From: Cephalotrichum gorgonifer
Lineage: Eukaryota; Ascomycota; Sordariomycetes; Microascales; Microascaceae
DNA: 64,000 nucleotides
Assembly (NCBI GenBank): GCA_900312665.1
Contig: ONZQ02000015.1
Span: 744,001-808,000 of the forward strand
Direction: 5' to 3'
The notes beneath the pieces are model-generated. The model was not told where the DNA came from. It saw only the letters and a list, made by a program, of their open reading frames with translations, and did no database searches. The translations under genes were made by a program, and so were the position numbers. Shown here piece by piece: positions 45,721 to 56,343 of this stretch (within the stretch, counting starts at the first letter, position 1; each line of letters opens with the position of its first letter).

Positions 45721-46399
45721 ACTAATACGACTGACTGTAACTACATTGGCGACGACTACATTCCTTCGTAGGTAGTTGGTGTATTCGATTCTTAGCTATG
45801 AATGAAGAGAGTACGGCGCCATGGGTAAATTCTGTGTTCCCTTATACAAACATTTCTGAGCAAGTACATAGGAGAGGAGCACATACCAGGCACGCCGATT
45901 TAACAGTTGCACCGCATGTGCGGAGTAGTTACGGGAGGGAACAGCCTGCATGAAGTACGTGCCCATGCCTACCTTGGCTGGATGCCAGGACCTGAGGCCA
46001 CGGGACCAAGACGTGGTGAGGCAGGTTGACTCAGCCACCTGTAGCGCCAGGTCATATGCATTCGCGTCACAAAAGTCGCGATTTTGGGTGCACTATCCGA
46101 CAGAGAGACTTGCTATCCGACAGAATAGTTCTCAACTTCTCCCTGTAATTTTACACTTTTCCCTACCTTCATTGGTTGCTCGAAGAAAAGGGTGGGAAAT
46201 TATTCTGTCGAATAGTAAGTCTCTCTGCCCGATAGTGTTGGAGGAATAGTTATAACCTAGTGCCTCCACAACTGACCAAGGTCAGTCGTCGCGTCTTCGA
46301 ACTCTACATGGAACTTTAACCCTGAAGCTCCCATCAAATTCCTCAATCGCCTTCTAACAGTCTCCCTTCCACGCCATATCCAACCCCACATCGCGCGCA
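45721..46399. other. Intergenic, 0.7 kb, with MITE-like element
   Basis: Between two plus-strand genes. It contains the inverted-repeat element at 46091-46237; the remainder has no gene. Confidence 0.55.
46091..46237. mobile_element. MITE-like element with 37-base terminal inverted repeats
   Basis: The left end (from CACTATCCGACAGAGAGACT) and the reverse complement of the right end agree at 33 of 37 positions. The 73-base centre is noncoding. Each arm contains a repeated sub-motif (CTATCCGACAGA twice on the left). A TA lies at the same place near both tips (CACTA...TAGTG), which would suit a TA target duplication of Tc1/mariner type, but the flanks do not decide it. It lies about 160 bases before a 2EXR gene start. 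Confidence 0.75.
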
Positions 46400-47494
46400 A
46401 TGGACGACAGCTACAAAATCATGTATAAAGCCCTGATGGAAGAGGAGGAACAGTTGGAGGACGAGAAGTACCGGAAACGACGCCCCACCAAGTCCAAACG
46501 CACCTTCCACCGCTTCGAGCGCCTAACGCCCGAGCTACGGGCACGTGTATGGAAATACTACTGCCCGGCCTTGGCCGACCAACCTCTCATACTCCAATTT
46601 AGCCTACTGAACAACTTTATCCTCACAGGCGAATCGCTGGCCTCGCATACCGAGACCGTTCGGGCCATGCTAGCCGTGAATCGGGAGTCAAGGCCGCTCG
46701 CGCTGCGGGAGCTCCCGGACGCCCTGGACATCTACCCCAAAACCATGAAGGCGATTGTGCGCTTCAGGCGAGAGAGGGATATCATCCTGCTTCACAAAGT
46801 CTTCGGGGACTCGGACTGGGGTGATGTCCCGGGATTCTCGGACCGCGTCGTCAACCTTGCCATGTCCCTCACCGAGGTCGAAACGCTCCCTGATTACACC
46901 AAGTCCATCGAGAGGCTCTGCAGATTTTGCCTCGCATTCCCCAACCTGAAGGTCCTGTGGGTATGCCTGGACTACCGTGGGTACCAGTCGTACTGGGACG
47001 TGAACCGCGACCGAAAGAGGCTGGCGGTAGACAGGTGGCCCTGGTGCCATGACGGGTCAAGCCGCATGCTCACGCTCGACTACGTTGATAACGCATTTGC
47101 TCCTCTTGATGCTGGCGAGGTGGCGGATGCGCAAGTTTGGCTGCCCGACCTCGATAACACGCTTCTGCACGAGGAGGCGAACTCCTTAGCCACTCGACGA
47201 GCGCATCCGTGGGCGTATATGCCAGGCGAAGAGCCTGAGTGGACCAAATTGATCCCAAAAGGGAACGCCTACGAATGGTTCCTACTCAGGTCCTTCAAGG
47301 AAGAGAAGGATATGGAGCCGGACATGTTTACCGAGGAGGAGATGGCGCGGCTGAAGAGCATTTACATGTGGCCGCTGGTCGCCCGCCACTTTGGGATCCG
47401 CAGGGCGCCGCCAATTAGAAGAAAGAAGACATCAGGGCAGCCGGCTGGCCGGAATACTGGCCGCGTTCCGCTCTCGTCGTTGGGGACGGCTTAG
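46400..47494 (+). CDS. 2EXR-domain protein, copy 1
   Basis: One exon encodes 364 residues. After a charged start with a coiled-coil-like EEEEQLEDEKYRKRRP comes FERLTPELRARVWKYYCPAL, the F-x-x-L-P-x-E-[IL]-R-x-x-[IV]-W motif of the fungal 2EXR domain. Conserved elements shared with the copies at 50 and 52 kb are AVNRESRPLALRELPDAL, RRERDIILLHKV, PGFSDRVVNLAMSL and MWPLVARHFGIRRAPP. The domain is abundant and uncharacterised in Pezizomycotina; its start resembles F-box-like helices, but no function is known. No signal peptide or membrane segment. The tail after the WPL motif is basic (RRKKTSGQ). Confidence 0.82.
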   Translation: MDDSYKIMYKALMEEEEQLEDEKYRKRRPTKSKRTFHRFERLTPELRARVWKYYCPALADQPLILQFSLLNNFILTGESLASHTETVRAMLAVNRESRPLALRELPDALDIYPKTMKAIVRFRRERDIILLHKVFGDSDWGDVPGFSDRVVNLAMSLTEVETLPDYTKSIERLCRFCLAFPNLKVLWVCLDYRGYQSYWDVNRDRKRLAVDRWPWCHDGSSRMLTLDYVDNAFAPLDAGEVADAQVWLPDLDNTLLHEEANSLATRRAHPWAYMPGEEPEWTKLIPKGNAYEWFLLRSFKEEKDMEPDMFTEEEMARLKSIYMWPLVARHFGIRRAPPIRRKKTSGQPAGRNTGRVPLSSLGTA

Positions 47495-47805
47495 AGGGGT
47501 ATCCAATAATGGTGTCCATCGCCAGGCGAGGAAGGATTGAAGTTGATTGGGTGACAAGTTCCGGGGGCACCCTGGGGGGACTCAGTGGCGTAATCCCCTA
47601 TCTAATTGTAATGGCGTTAAGCTAGCGTGTAGGAGAAAGATTGTTCAATATGGCCTTGGGCTTGCCATGTTTTTTTTTAATACCAGCGCCGGAACCTGCC
47701 TCTCGCGTGCATTCCATGCTTTCTAAGGCGTGCTATGCGTGGGTCTAGCAGCTCAAAACTCCAATCGGGGCCATGCCAGCGCCAGGTCTACTAAGCCCGC
47801 CCGTT
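47495..47805. other. Intergenic between convergent genes, 0.3 kb
   Basis: 3' flanks of the 2EXR gene and the EBP-like gene. Nothing else seen. Confidence 0.5.
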
Positions 47806-48616
47806 TTAGAGCTCTTTCTTACCACCCTTTTCCAGCTTCTTGAGCTTAGAGAACGCTGTCGCGATCTCCTTGGAGCTCTGCCAGATCAGCGCGGACGGAA
47901 TGACAATCCACACGGCGTTGAAGAAGAAGTAGTAGCACCAGAAGTAGTAGCTCTCAGGCCGGCAGAACAGAATCCCGGAGACCACCTCGCTGAAGACGCA
48001 GAGGGAGAAGTACAGTACGGTGCCGTAGAGCTGTCCGACGCTGATGATCATCTGCAGGGGGTGGCGGAACGGGTGGTCCTTGACGATGCAGTAGGCGCAC
48101 ACGTAGGAGAGGGGACCCCACGTGAAGGCGGTGACGGTCTCCATGCAGACGATGAAGGGGTCTCGGAGAAGGTATCGGGAGTCGGAGAGGGAGTATTCCT
48201 TCCAGAGCTGGCCGAAGGCGTCGGTCTGGGCTGCGACGTCGAGGAAGTGGACGGAGAAGTAGCCTGTGTGGATTTATTAGCATGCGTAGAAAAAAAAAAA
48301 CGAAAAAAAAAAAAAAAAAAAAAGAAGGAGCGGAATTTGGATGGCGATTTGTACCTTCAAAGAAGAGGTGGATGAACCCGCACAGGACGAACCACATGGC
48401 CGCGGCCGCCTCCCAAATTGGCATGTTGGGTCTCGAGTGCCGGATGATTCGATGAGTTCCCCCCAGAACGGTAAACGTGCAGATCGCGAAGATAACGTAG
48501 AGAATCGGGGCTGAAAGAGTATTGGCGACATAGTTGTCGACTACGGCACCCTGTGGGTAGTATGGATGAGAGGGTGTGGCATTGGCATTGCTGCCAGTAA
48601 TGATAGGCTCGGCCAT
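47806..48616 (-). CDS. Emopamil-binding protein family (EBP-type sterol isomerase-like)
   Basis: Exons 48616-48355 and 48263-47806 give 720 bases, 239 residues. The protein is a five-helix membrane protein: LYVIFAICTFTVLGG, then AAAMWFVLCGFIHLFFEGYF in TM2, LWKEYSLSDSRYL, the IVCMETVTAFTWGPL helix, and WCYYFFFNAVWIVIP near the end. The His and Glu in IHLFFEG, the E and R in EYS/DSRY, and ME plus the final Asn-x-x-Trp match catalytic positions of EBP, the 3-beta-hydroxysteroid delta8-delta7 isomerase, and the EXPERA superfamily. Fungi normally use Erg2 for that step, so this may act on other isoprenoids; related proteins also occur in fungal terpenoid pathways. The basic C-terminus (KKLEKGGKKEL) suits ER retention. 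The intron holds long homopolymer T runs on the coding strand. Confidence 0.85.
48290..48323. repeat. Poly(A) tract in the EBP-like intron
   Basis: Two runs of A (about 11 and 21) separated by CG lie inside the intron 48264-48354; on the coding strand this is a long T tract upstream of the acceptor. Length may vary between strains and assemblies. Confidence 0.8.
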
Positions 48617-49940
48617 CTTGACCTATAGAGAAGGAGAGGTTTCAAACGCTAGGGGAAGTATTGGAGGTGTGACTGAAAGAGATAAACTTCTGTTGTTTGT
48701 GGGCGAGTGGACTTGATATAACTAAATCGAGGTGTGTAAATAAAGCCTTGCTAGGTCACTTAAATACGTCCAGCGTGTGCCGCGCGTAGTCTTAAGTGGG
48801 TGGTCATGGGGAGTAGCGGGCACCTGGGAGGCAGTGTTGTGGTACTCGGATTCTGGGGTATCCGAGTGGCCTGATAGATCTCCAAAAGTCCCCTATTGGT
48901 CACGACTCGTGCCAAGAACCCCGGGAAAATGATGAACATCGGTATCCCAGCTCCGTCCGCTGTCTACTAGGAATTGCACTAGGAAGCTCAAGCGGCGAAG
49001 GATGAATTTTTCTCAGAATAACCGCTTCTGAATATCATAACCGCTGGAATATACGTACATATATGTACAGTGGTGTATTTGCATAGATCGGTGGAGTGTT
49101 TACCTTCCAGGTTTTGTAGTTTCGGGGGATACTGGACCTGATAGCCAGGTGAAATAAGATAAGGCCCCAGTGACGAGCTAGGACCACCTCACCACCGAGA
49201 GCATCGCCAAGCGCTTTGAGTGAGCGCCTCCGCTCGTCGGCGTCCGCGGATGCCGAGATGAGAGATCCGGCGTCCCATCGTTGGTGGTTTAGACGTCGCT
49301 TGGTGGATACCATTCGCTGACAATTCATGCGCATTACGAGTTTCCCATTAGTGAATGCCTACTTACTATCGCTTTGGAACTGCCGGGTACGCTAAATGGT
49401 GAGGCAGTCGAGGCAGTCATTTTGCTTGAACCAGGCTCTGGTATTGGCAGTAAACGAGACCGAAGGAAGGCACTCATTATCAAGTTCTAATTGGACCAAT
49501 TTATAATTCGGCGTAGGCAGAACACGAAGTTCCGCTGGGGAATAATTCCACGGGAAACCCCGCCGAAGGCGTTTCCAGCAACAGCACAGAGGCGTAATCT
49601 GATGGGAGGACGCCATGGGTAAGACCAGTTTCCGGTGATCTCAGGGTCCACTCCCTAACCCCGAGTTTGTCTGTCTGTAAGAAGGCCAAAGCACATGAAG
49701 AGAAACACCCCTCCCTTCGATGCACGTAACTTCTATTTGCCATTCGTACCTCTCCTTTGTCATCACTCAATCTTTTAAAATGAAGGGCTACACTGCCTTT
49801 GATGACATCGCCTTTGGGGCCGCCGCCAAAGTAGTCGAATTCCCCAAGATTGGTATCAACCCGAACCTGGCACGCCGTGCAGCCGCATCTGACTCTCACA
49901 AAACAAATAGTCGTATACGGAGCCCCCTTCACATCACGGA
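48617..49940. other. Intergenic, 1.3 kb
   Basis: EBP promoter at the left and 3' flank of the second 2EXR gene at the right. Overlapping frames at 49501-49932 (minus) and 49720-50037 (plus) conflict and have no motif; neither is called. Confidence 0.5.
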
Positions 49941-50825
49941 TCAGAGTCTTTCACTATCTTCGAAACACCGGCCTCGAACTAGAGGAACTCCACCCTGGCG
50001 GGCCACCAAGGGCCACACGCGAATCTCCCTAATTTGATCCAACTCCTTCTCTGTAAGATTAACCCCCGTCAGCTCCATGAGCTCGAGCGTCTCATTAGTG
50101 AAGTCGAGGAACTCCCGGAGGGCGCTCTCGCCGCGCGGGAACCTCGCGAGGGGTATGGCGCCCTCTGCCCACCGCTGGTGCCGGGGGAGGCTGGGCCAGC
50201 AGTACACCATCTCCACCCCACCGGCCGGGTCATCCCCCTGGTGAAGCTTGAGCCCCACGCGGTGGACGTAATCAGACGCGCACCACTGCAGGTTCTTTTC
50301 CGGGTACGACGCCCCCCAGGCGGAGGTGAAGATGTACCTCAGCCGCGGGAACGAGAGGCAGAACTTGAAGAAGTCGAGAGCCTTCATCTTCTTCCACGGC
50401 ATTGCCTCGAGATTAAACGTCAGGCTGACGACCTGGTCCGAAAAGCCCGTGACGGGCCGCCACGCGAACTTCTCGTCCCGGGGCCCCGCGAAGATGGTCG
50501 GGTGCAGCCTGATGACGTCCCGCTGCGCGCTGTACCGGACTATCCCCCGCCCCTTGCGCAGGGAGATGGTGTTAGGGAGGGCCTTAAGCGCGTAGGAGCG
50601 CGAGTCGCGGGAGAGGGAGAGGATCCTCCGGACGGGGAGGGTCTGCCGGAAGAGCCACTGGCCGGGCCGGACCTCGTCGACGTTGGGGTCGATGTCGATC
50701 TGTAGGCTGAGCGGCTGAGGACCAAGCTCGGGGCAGTAGGCCTCCCAGATCTTCCACCGGATCTCGGGAGGGAGGGACGAGAAGCGGGCGAATGCCATCG
50801 CCCCGATCGTCGCCGATCTCGCCAA
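49941..50825 (-). CDS. 2EXR-domain protein, copy 2
   Basis: One exon, 294 residues, beginning ARSATIGAMAFARFSSLPPEIRWKIW, the 2EXR motif; translation might start at the internal Met of MAFARFSS. Shared with the other copies: EAYCPELGPQPLSLQIDID, RILSLSRDSRSYALKALP, GRGIVRYSAQRDVIRLHPTI, TGFSDQVVSLTFNL and IREIRVWPLVAR. It is shorter than copies 1 and 3, mainly in the N-terminus and loops. Function unknown; intracellular. It lies 484 bases downstream of copy 3 on the same strand, so local tandem duplication is likely, but identity is low enough that the duplication is old. Confidence 0.82.
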   Translation of the reverse strand: MARSATIGAMAFARFSSLPPEIRWKIWEAYCPELGPQPLSLQIDIDPNVDEVRPGQWLFRQTLPVRRILSLSRDSRSYALKALPNTISLRKGRGIVRYSAQRDVIRLHPTIFAGPRDEKFAWRPVTGFSDQVVSLTFNLEAMPWKKMKALDFFKFCLSFPRLRYIFTSAWGASYPEKNLQWCASDYVHRVGLKLHQGDDPAGGVEMVYCWPSLPRHQRWAEGAIPLARFPRGESALREFLDFTNETLELMELTGVNLTEKELDQIREIRVWPLVARQGGVPLVRGRCFEDSERL

Positions 50826-51309
50826 TAAAGGCGAGTTCAGGTATTATTATGTATTTGTACTGGAGGATAGGTGCTCCGGCGCTAGCGGCATCTAGGTCTA
50901 GACGTGCGCCGGGCTCCAACGTTGGAGTGGATGCAGATAACGTAAATATTTGGGTGATTGCAAAAGGCGGGGGGACTTGCCCTTCGTCTAAGGTCGCAGC
51001 CGAAATAATTTGTTGCAGCAGTTTGTTGGTGATGCGGTAATCTAGATAATGAGCGTCACGTGAACCTACATCAACTTGTGCCAATTTGACTTCGCAACTG
51101 GGAAACAACACTTCGATACTCGCTTAGCTTGTCCATGGTGGCTGACCTACAAACAACTAGACACTGCCGATGCCATCCCATGTCCTTTCCTCCGTACTTC
51201 TTACTTAACGCCGAGTTACGAGTAGGAATAATACTACCATTATGCATATCTGATAAATGCAAAGTCCAAAACACGCTTCAATTTATGAACAACAGCAACG
51301 AAAGGCTTA
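50826..51309. other. Intergenic, 0.5 kb
   Basis: Between two minus-strand 2EXR genes: promoter of copy 2 and 3' flank of copy 3. Nothing else seen. Confidence 0.5.
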
Positions 51310-52413
51310 CTATACCATTGATTCTCCGCTCGTAACACTGCCAGCAGGACTAGCACAGTAAGCAACGATGGCATCTAGGATTTCACCGTCAAGCGGGGAA
51401 CGGTCCTCCTCGTACCGGCCGTGTTCCTGGTTGAGTTTGACGACCATCTTCTCGATGGCCTTCTCGATGCGCGGTATCTCCGACGGGGACATCCCGATAA
51501 GCGGCCACACTCTCACGCGCTCTATGCGGTCTGTCTCCTCCTTACTAAGGGCGGTCCACTCCTCATCCGCCTCGTCATACCCCCCAAAATACATGTGGTC
51601 AAGCACCGCCCCCTCTACAGGGAACTCCTCCTCCCGAATGCAAAATGTAGCGGCCTCGCGATGGTTCAAGAGGTCTGGCCAGCAGTAGAGCATGTCAGAC
51701 CCCTCGTAGGGGCAGGAATATTGGTCAGCCGCTCGGAGGAGCGAGCGATGCGAGATGGGCAAGGCGCACCAGGCCATGTCCCTAGGATGGAAGTCATCTG
51801 AGCACGCCTCCACGTACACCGTCTCTAAAAGTGGGAAGACTTGGCATATCCTTAGGCCCAACCCAGTCGGGAGGCCGTGCCCAAACGGGCATCCGATCTG
51901 TGGCTCAGACTCGGGCGCCGCTATGGTGAGGTTGACCACGCTGTCGGTAAATCCGGGGACGGGGAGCCACGGGGGAACCTCGTCGGGGTCCCACGGGGCA
52001 CTTCCAGGTTGAACGACAACAAGATCCCGCTCTTTCTTGAACCGTATCGTCCCACCATGGAATGTGAGCGAATCCGGTAACGCCTGGAGAGCGAGCTGCC
52101 GGGTATCTTGGTTGATGGCTAGCATGCAGCGGGATGGGGAGGTCGGATGCAGGAGAAACGGGCCGGGGGATACCACATGAGGGGTGACGTCGACGTCGAT
52201 GTGGAAGTGGAGTACGAGAGGTTCGGCGTCTAGCGCCGGGCAGAAGTATAACCAGATCTGGCGCTGGAGCTCGAATGGGAGGCGGAGGAAGTTAGGGAAG
52301 GTAGGCTCGAAGGCTTCCTCTCGATCTCCCGTGACATTGTTGCGGGTAGCCTTATCAGATGTTGCATGAGTCGTAGCGTGTATATCTGATTTGCTACTAC
52401 TAACGTTGGACAT
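51310..52413 (-). CDS. 2EXR-domain protein, copy 3
   Basis: One exon, 367 residues. After a polar N-terminus rich in Ser/Thr comes FPNFLRLPFELQRQIWLYFC, the 2EXR motif, then LDAEPLVLHFHIDVD, MLAINQDTRQLALQALP, GGTIRFKKERDLVVVQPG, PGFTDSVVNLTIAAP and IRV-type WPLIGM near the C-terminus. A segment of about 75 residues (Trp/Pro-rich, with MLYCWPDLLNHREA) matches copy 2 (MVYCWPSLPRHQRW) and links the two more closely to each other than to copy 1. Intracellular; function unknown. Confidence 0.82.
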   Translation of the reverse strand: MSNVSSSKSDIHATTHATSDKATRNNVTGDREEAFEPTFPNFLRLPFELQRQIWLYFCPALDAEPLVLHFHIDVDVTPHVVSPGPFLLHPTSPSRCMLAINQDTRQLALQALPDSLTFHGGTIRFKKERDLVVVQPGSAPWDPDEVPPWLPVPGFTDSVVNLTIAAPESEPQIGCPFGHGLPTGLGLRICQVFPLLETVYVEACSDDFHPRDMAWCALPISHRSLLRAADQYSCPYEGSDMLYCWPDLLNHREAATFCIREEEFPVEGAVLDHMYFGGYDEADEEWTALSKEETDRIERVRVWPLIGMSPSEIPRIEKAIEKMVVKLNQEHGRYEEDRSPLDGEILDAIVAYCASPAGSVTSGESMV

Positions 52414-53347
52414 ATTTGTGTTGTTAGTCGCCTTGATGAGTGATGAGAAATGGCACTCTTCTCGAACCTGCTAAAACACGATGATGCCAAGAATGGCAAG
52501 AAACAAGCATTGGGCGTCACGTGGTTAGGGAGTGGGTCCGCTGTCTTTTCCGTATTGCATGATCAGATAAGCAACTAATATGGAGTCAAGAGGGTGAGCT
52601 CGAACCAGGGGCAAAATCATTTTTCGTCCTAGACCCTGTCCATATATGTCTTGGAATCGAGGCAGTCCTATCGGTCATAGCGTTCAAGAAAGGACATGGC
52701 TCCAACGATGAAGAACCAAAATCCAGTCATCCCGTCTCTATGTTATCAAGGCGTGACGGAGGTCTATCCACAGGCAACTTCGATCCTCGCCTTCTTAACA
52801 CGTGCCAGCCCTACAATTATCCATCCCAGGCCTAACAGGAAAGGCAACGCTCACGACCCGCGGATTTTTTATCCTTACAAGGATGAAGCCATGGGATGAG
52901 TTTGACTTCGGGTTTGTCAAATACCTATACGAAGGCGACCAACTCCGAGAGGCACATCGCGAGAGCAGAACCTTGCCTCCATACCCTACTGCTGGTCGGA
53001 TGGCTGGCGGCTCTTTGCACAGAGGTTGACTGCCCAACTATGACTCGTCCTGCTTGATGTCGGTATTGGATTTCGGTTCAGGTACAAACCAAAAGTTCTG
53101 TAGTGTTTTGCCTCCCGCTGGACCCATCTGCGCAGCAGAGAGTGGGGCAATAAGTCGTCCGCCGCGGCCGGAGATATTAGCTCAGCAGACATATTTGTGA
53201 TGCTGAGTGATCAGCCGATATGTAATCGGCATCACGAGAGCTCCTCCGACCGCATCACGTCATCCGAGATGAACAGAGTGATATATCTACTTCTCCGCTT
53301 TTCCCGTCACATCCCAAATCGAGGCACCAAGCTACACAGGCGCCAAA
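52414..53347. other. Intergenic, 0.9 kb
   Basis: Divergent promoters of the 2EXR copy 3 and the DOPA-dioxygenase-type gene. Frames are short and motif-free. Confidence 0.5.
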
Positions 53348-54058
53348 ATGTCACTCCCTGTAAAGAGAAATTACCGCTCGCCCCTAGAGGGCTTCGAAAG
53401 CGCTTCTACCCCGCTGTCCGAGGAGAGAAATGAGGATGGCAAGAGCTTCGTCAACCCCCCGCGCGAGGGCCTGAGCGATAGCTATGAGAAGTTTGGCCAT
53501 CCTCTCGACAACGGCCGTCGTGGTGGCTTGTAAGTCCATCTGTAGCCCTTTTCATCCTTTCCAGAGTGAGACTGACTTATGCTTGAAGTGATGTGCACAT
53601 CTACTATTTCCAGGAGAACGAGGTGCAGACCAAATACGCAAAGGAGCTATGGGAGCGCATCAGGCGAGAATGTGAGTTGGAAGCATCCATACCAAGAGTT
53701 CACGATTATCCAAATCCCCCCTCCCACACCCTACCGGCTTGCAATATGACGACTGACCCTTCTTCAAGTTCCCGAGTTGAGAGTCTACAAGGTATGGGAC
53801 AAACCGATCGGGCCCCACCCTATCGCCATGTTCGAGGTCAACCTCTTCACGCCGGCACAGTTCGGCGCCTTCATTCCCTGGTTATCCGTGTGGCGGGGCC
53901 CTCTTTCTGCCCTCGTCCACCCGAATTCGATTCCAGAGGAGGGCGAGTCGCCCATGAAGTCTGCACTCCGGGACCACTCGGAGAGGGCTATTTGGCTGGG
54001 CGAGAAGGTACCTCTTGATTTTGGCCGGTTTTTGGACGCTATCGAGGCGGGGAAGTAA
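53348..54058 (+). CDS. DOPA 4,5-dioxygenase family protein
   Basis: Exons 53348-53529, 53589-53671 and 53769-54058 give 555 bases, 184 residues. The DOPA-dioxygenase fold shows as FDVHIYYF, FPELRVYKVWDKPIGPHPIAMFEV, the ALVHPNS site and DHSERAIWLGE; the His residues (DVHIYY, GPHPIAMFEV, LVHPN, DHSERA) fit the metal- and substrate-binding set of the family. Named members cleave the ring of L-DOPA to betalain precursors in Amanita, while most ascomycete members are uncharacterised and may act on other catechols. The first exon encodes a 60-residue polar extension. There is no signal peptide. The frame-consistent total supports both introns; the intron-2 acceptor (TTCAAG) is weak. Confidence 0.88.
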
Positions 54059-55285
54059 GGCTGGCGTGACTTGAAGTATTTAAAGAGGGGAAGACATTGG
54101 GAGCATATTTGAGAGGAGGGTGGAGGGCGAGGAATATACTCACCGGGTAATGCATCTATCATATTAGCGCTGTGTTCTTCAAGGAGTAGGTTCGAATTAC
54201 TCCTCCTGTAGATGATCCCGTGACCCAGCTTCCTGGAATGGATTTTGCCAGTTTACGAGCGTTAAGGAGCAGTTGAGACACCATGCAGCAAACTGCGCTA
54301 CCGAATCCGTCGCAGCTTTGAGAAACAGATACATTCCAGAGTGTTTGTTGGTGGCGTTGTGGGCTATCCTCTAGATGGCCAGCGTAGAGCGCAAGTCTCG
54401 GAGATACAAAGGAAAAGAGTGCATTGACGCTCAAAAAATGTCCAATGCTGCTGCGGCGGGCGTCTGGTTACTGCAAACACGGGATGCCGCGGCCGCGATA
54501 CGACGTAGTGACGCCCCATCGTCAACCGGAACGGGAATCATCACCGGGGACAGCTCAAGTATAAAACCTGATGCACCTGCCTTCTTTGTGCTCTACTGCT
54601 ACCCCTGACCTACCATGAAGCGTCGCACCCGTCCGGCTTAGTCGCCCCGAACCTCACATGCTAAAGTTCTGCCGTTACGCGCGGCAGTGGGTATGTGATG
54701 CAATTCAGCAGACGGATATGATGTTTTTACCACCAGATATCCGTGGACTGGCTCCGCGGCATTGTCATGCGGTCTTCTCCCGTCGCTTTATCGCCCTTGG
54801 AGTCAGCTCAACTCCTACGGGCAGAACCTCGAAGGAATTCCCGTCATGCTCTTTATCGTTCATGAACTCAGGCGTATTCTTTGGTCTTCCAGGGCCGAAT
54901 TCGCTGAATTATCACGCGAGGACTCGATCTATCCTAATGTTGCCATCACCAGACCGGCTTGAACGGGGACGACAATACTGCAATGGCGGGACTGGAATGC
55001 TAGACTCGGCATCGAATTGTCATTGGACCTGCTCCGTCAATTCTGCCCGTTCAAAGACTAGCTGGGGCCCGTAGAACGCTCCAAAAACTATATATTCATG
55101 TGGATGTCGTCGTCTACGATGAGATTCTTGCTCCTTGCCTACCACACTCACACTGATACAACCACCAGAGCCACAAAACAACCATCATCCTAGCCTTGTG
55201 CGCACGTTTCTATCAAATTCGACAGCGACAACCTATAACATTCCCCAGGAACCTTCAAAAATCCACACCCACGCCAGCCTTAATC
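54059..55285. other. Intergenic, 1.2 kb
   Basis: No gene recognised. Frames at 54658-55074 and 54762-54962 overlap without motif. The right end is the leader of the next gene. Confidence 0.5.
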
Positions 55286-55347
55286 ATGTCTGACGCTCCT
55301 AGACTCGAGACCCCCCGGGGCCCCCGTTTTACGAGTCTGGCAAGGCT

Positions 55348-56343
55348 ATGGTCAAGCACTATAACCGCGCCAATTATTATCGCTATTACATTGTCCTCCC
55401 TGACATCACCGGATATCCAAAATTCTATGGCAGAGTCAATACCTTTGTCGCGGAGCAATTCTTCGTCGGCTCCGAGGACTTCCACGTCAATGAATGGGGA
55501 GACCTCTGTGCTATCCGTCTTAAGGTCTTAGCGGAGAAGAACACAATGATGTCAGCCCAAGAGGTGGAAATGTTCAACAGGCCTCTCGCAACCATAGCTC
55601 AACAAATACGTGACTTCGGCATGTTCGACGATCCACTCTTGAACAACCAGGTCATAAAGTCATTGCCCATAAATGAAGAACCACCAAAGCCGGCTGCTTA
55701 CCATCAGTCGCTAAATATGCCGTTTCCCCTCCACTTCTATCTCGGCGCAGCCACCCACACAGTACATGTCATTATGTACTCTGGTTTAGGTGATAATCCA
55801 GATATATGGGTGCGACAGCGGCCACACGATGGTTCCATGTGGGGTGGGAAGCTGGAAATGACCGTGGCCAGCTTGGCCACCATGAGAGCCACCCAAGCTT
55901 ATGCCGATTTCAGGAACCCTGCAATCGAGGAATATATGGAAAGCTACAGATACCAGCAGCTGGCGCACCAACCTCACACTCTTGAGCCTCCAGTAGCCCG
56001 CACAGCCAACCACTACGGGCTCTACGAGATTAGGGACCCCCAAAACAGGCCGCAGCTAATCTATAGTCCGACTTCGTCTCACAGTTGGACCCAGAAGGTG
56101 CCTGCTGAATTTCGACCCACAAATGGGGATACTAAATTCTATCCACTTAAATCCTCTGAGTTGCTGGAAAGATTGATCGCGGACGAGTTCACGCCGAGTA
56201 GTGCAGTGGTGATCACCCAGTTACTTGCAGAGTGGGGCAGGTTTAACAAACATGACACGAATTTTATTCTTGAGCTGTGCAGTCGGAAACTGGTAGGAGA
56301 GGAGCATACAATGCTCCCCCCTCTTCCTACGCTCGGATCGTAG
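55348..56343 (+). CDS. Unassigned protein, start uncertain
   Basis: I do not recognise the family. The frame encodes 331 residues from the first ATG, with codon use and composition of a real protein (YYIVLPDITGYPKFYGRV, FFVGSEDFHVNEWGDL, MSAQEVEMFNRPLATIAQQ, WGGKLEMTVASLATM). No signal peptide, membrane helix or catalytic motif is evident. Upstream, the frame stays open back to about 55301 without an ATG (DPPGPPFYESGKAMVKHYN). A different frame with a well-placed ATG at 55286 (SDAPRLETPRGP) meets it across a C6-G4-C5 run, so the true start may be 55286 if one base is missing or extra there. The lack of any stop from about 55301 to 56343 supports a gene. Confidence 0.6.
   Translation: MVKHYNRANYYRYYIVLPDITGYPKFYGRVNTFVAEQFFVGSEDFHVNEWGDLCAIRLKVLAEKNTMMSAQEVEMFNRPLATIAQQIRDFGMFDDPLLNNQVIKSLPINEEPPKPAAYHQSLNMPFPLHFYLGAATHTVHVIMYSGLGDNPDIWVRQRPHDGSMWGGKLEMTVASLATMRATQAYADFRNPAIEEYMESYRYQQLAHQPHTLEPPVARTANHYGLYEIRDPQNRPQLIYSPTSSHSWTQKVPAEFRPTNGDTKFYPLKSSELLERLIADEFTPSSAVVITQLLAEWGRFNKHDTNFILELCSRKLVGEEHTMLPPLPTLGS

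Noticed and set aside
49501..50037. Conflicting frames on both strands near 49.7 kb
   Set aside because: Neither has a motif, signal or splice continuation; the two cannot both be genes, and neither is convincing.
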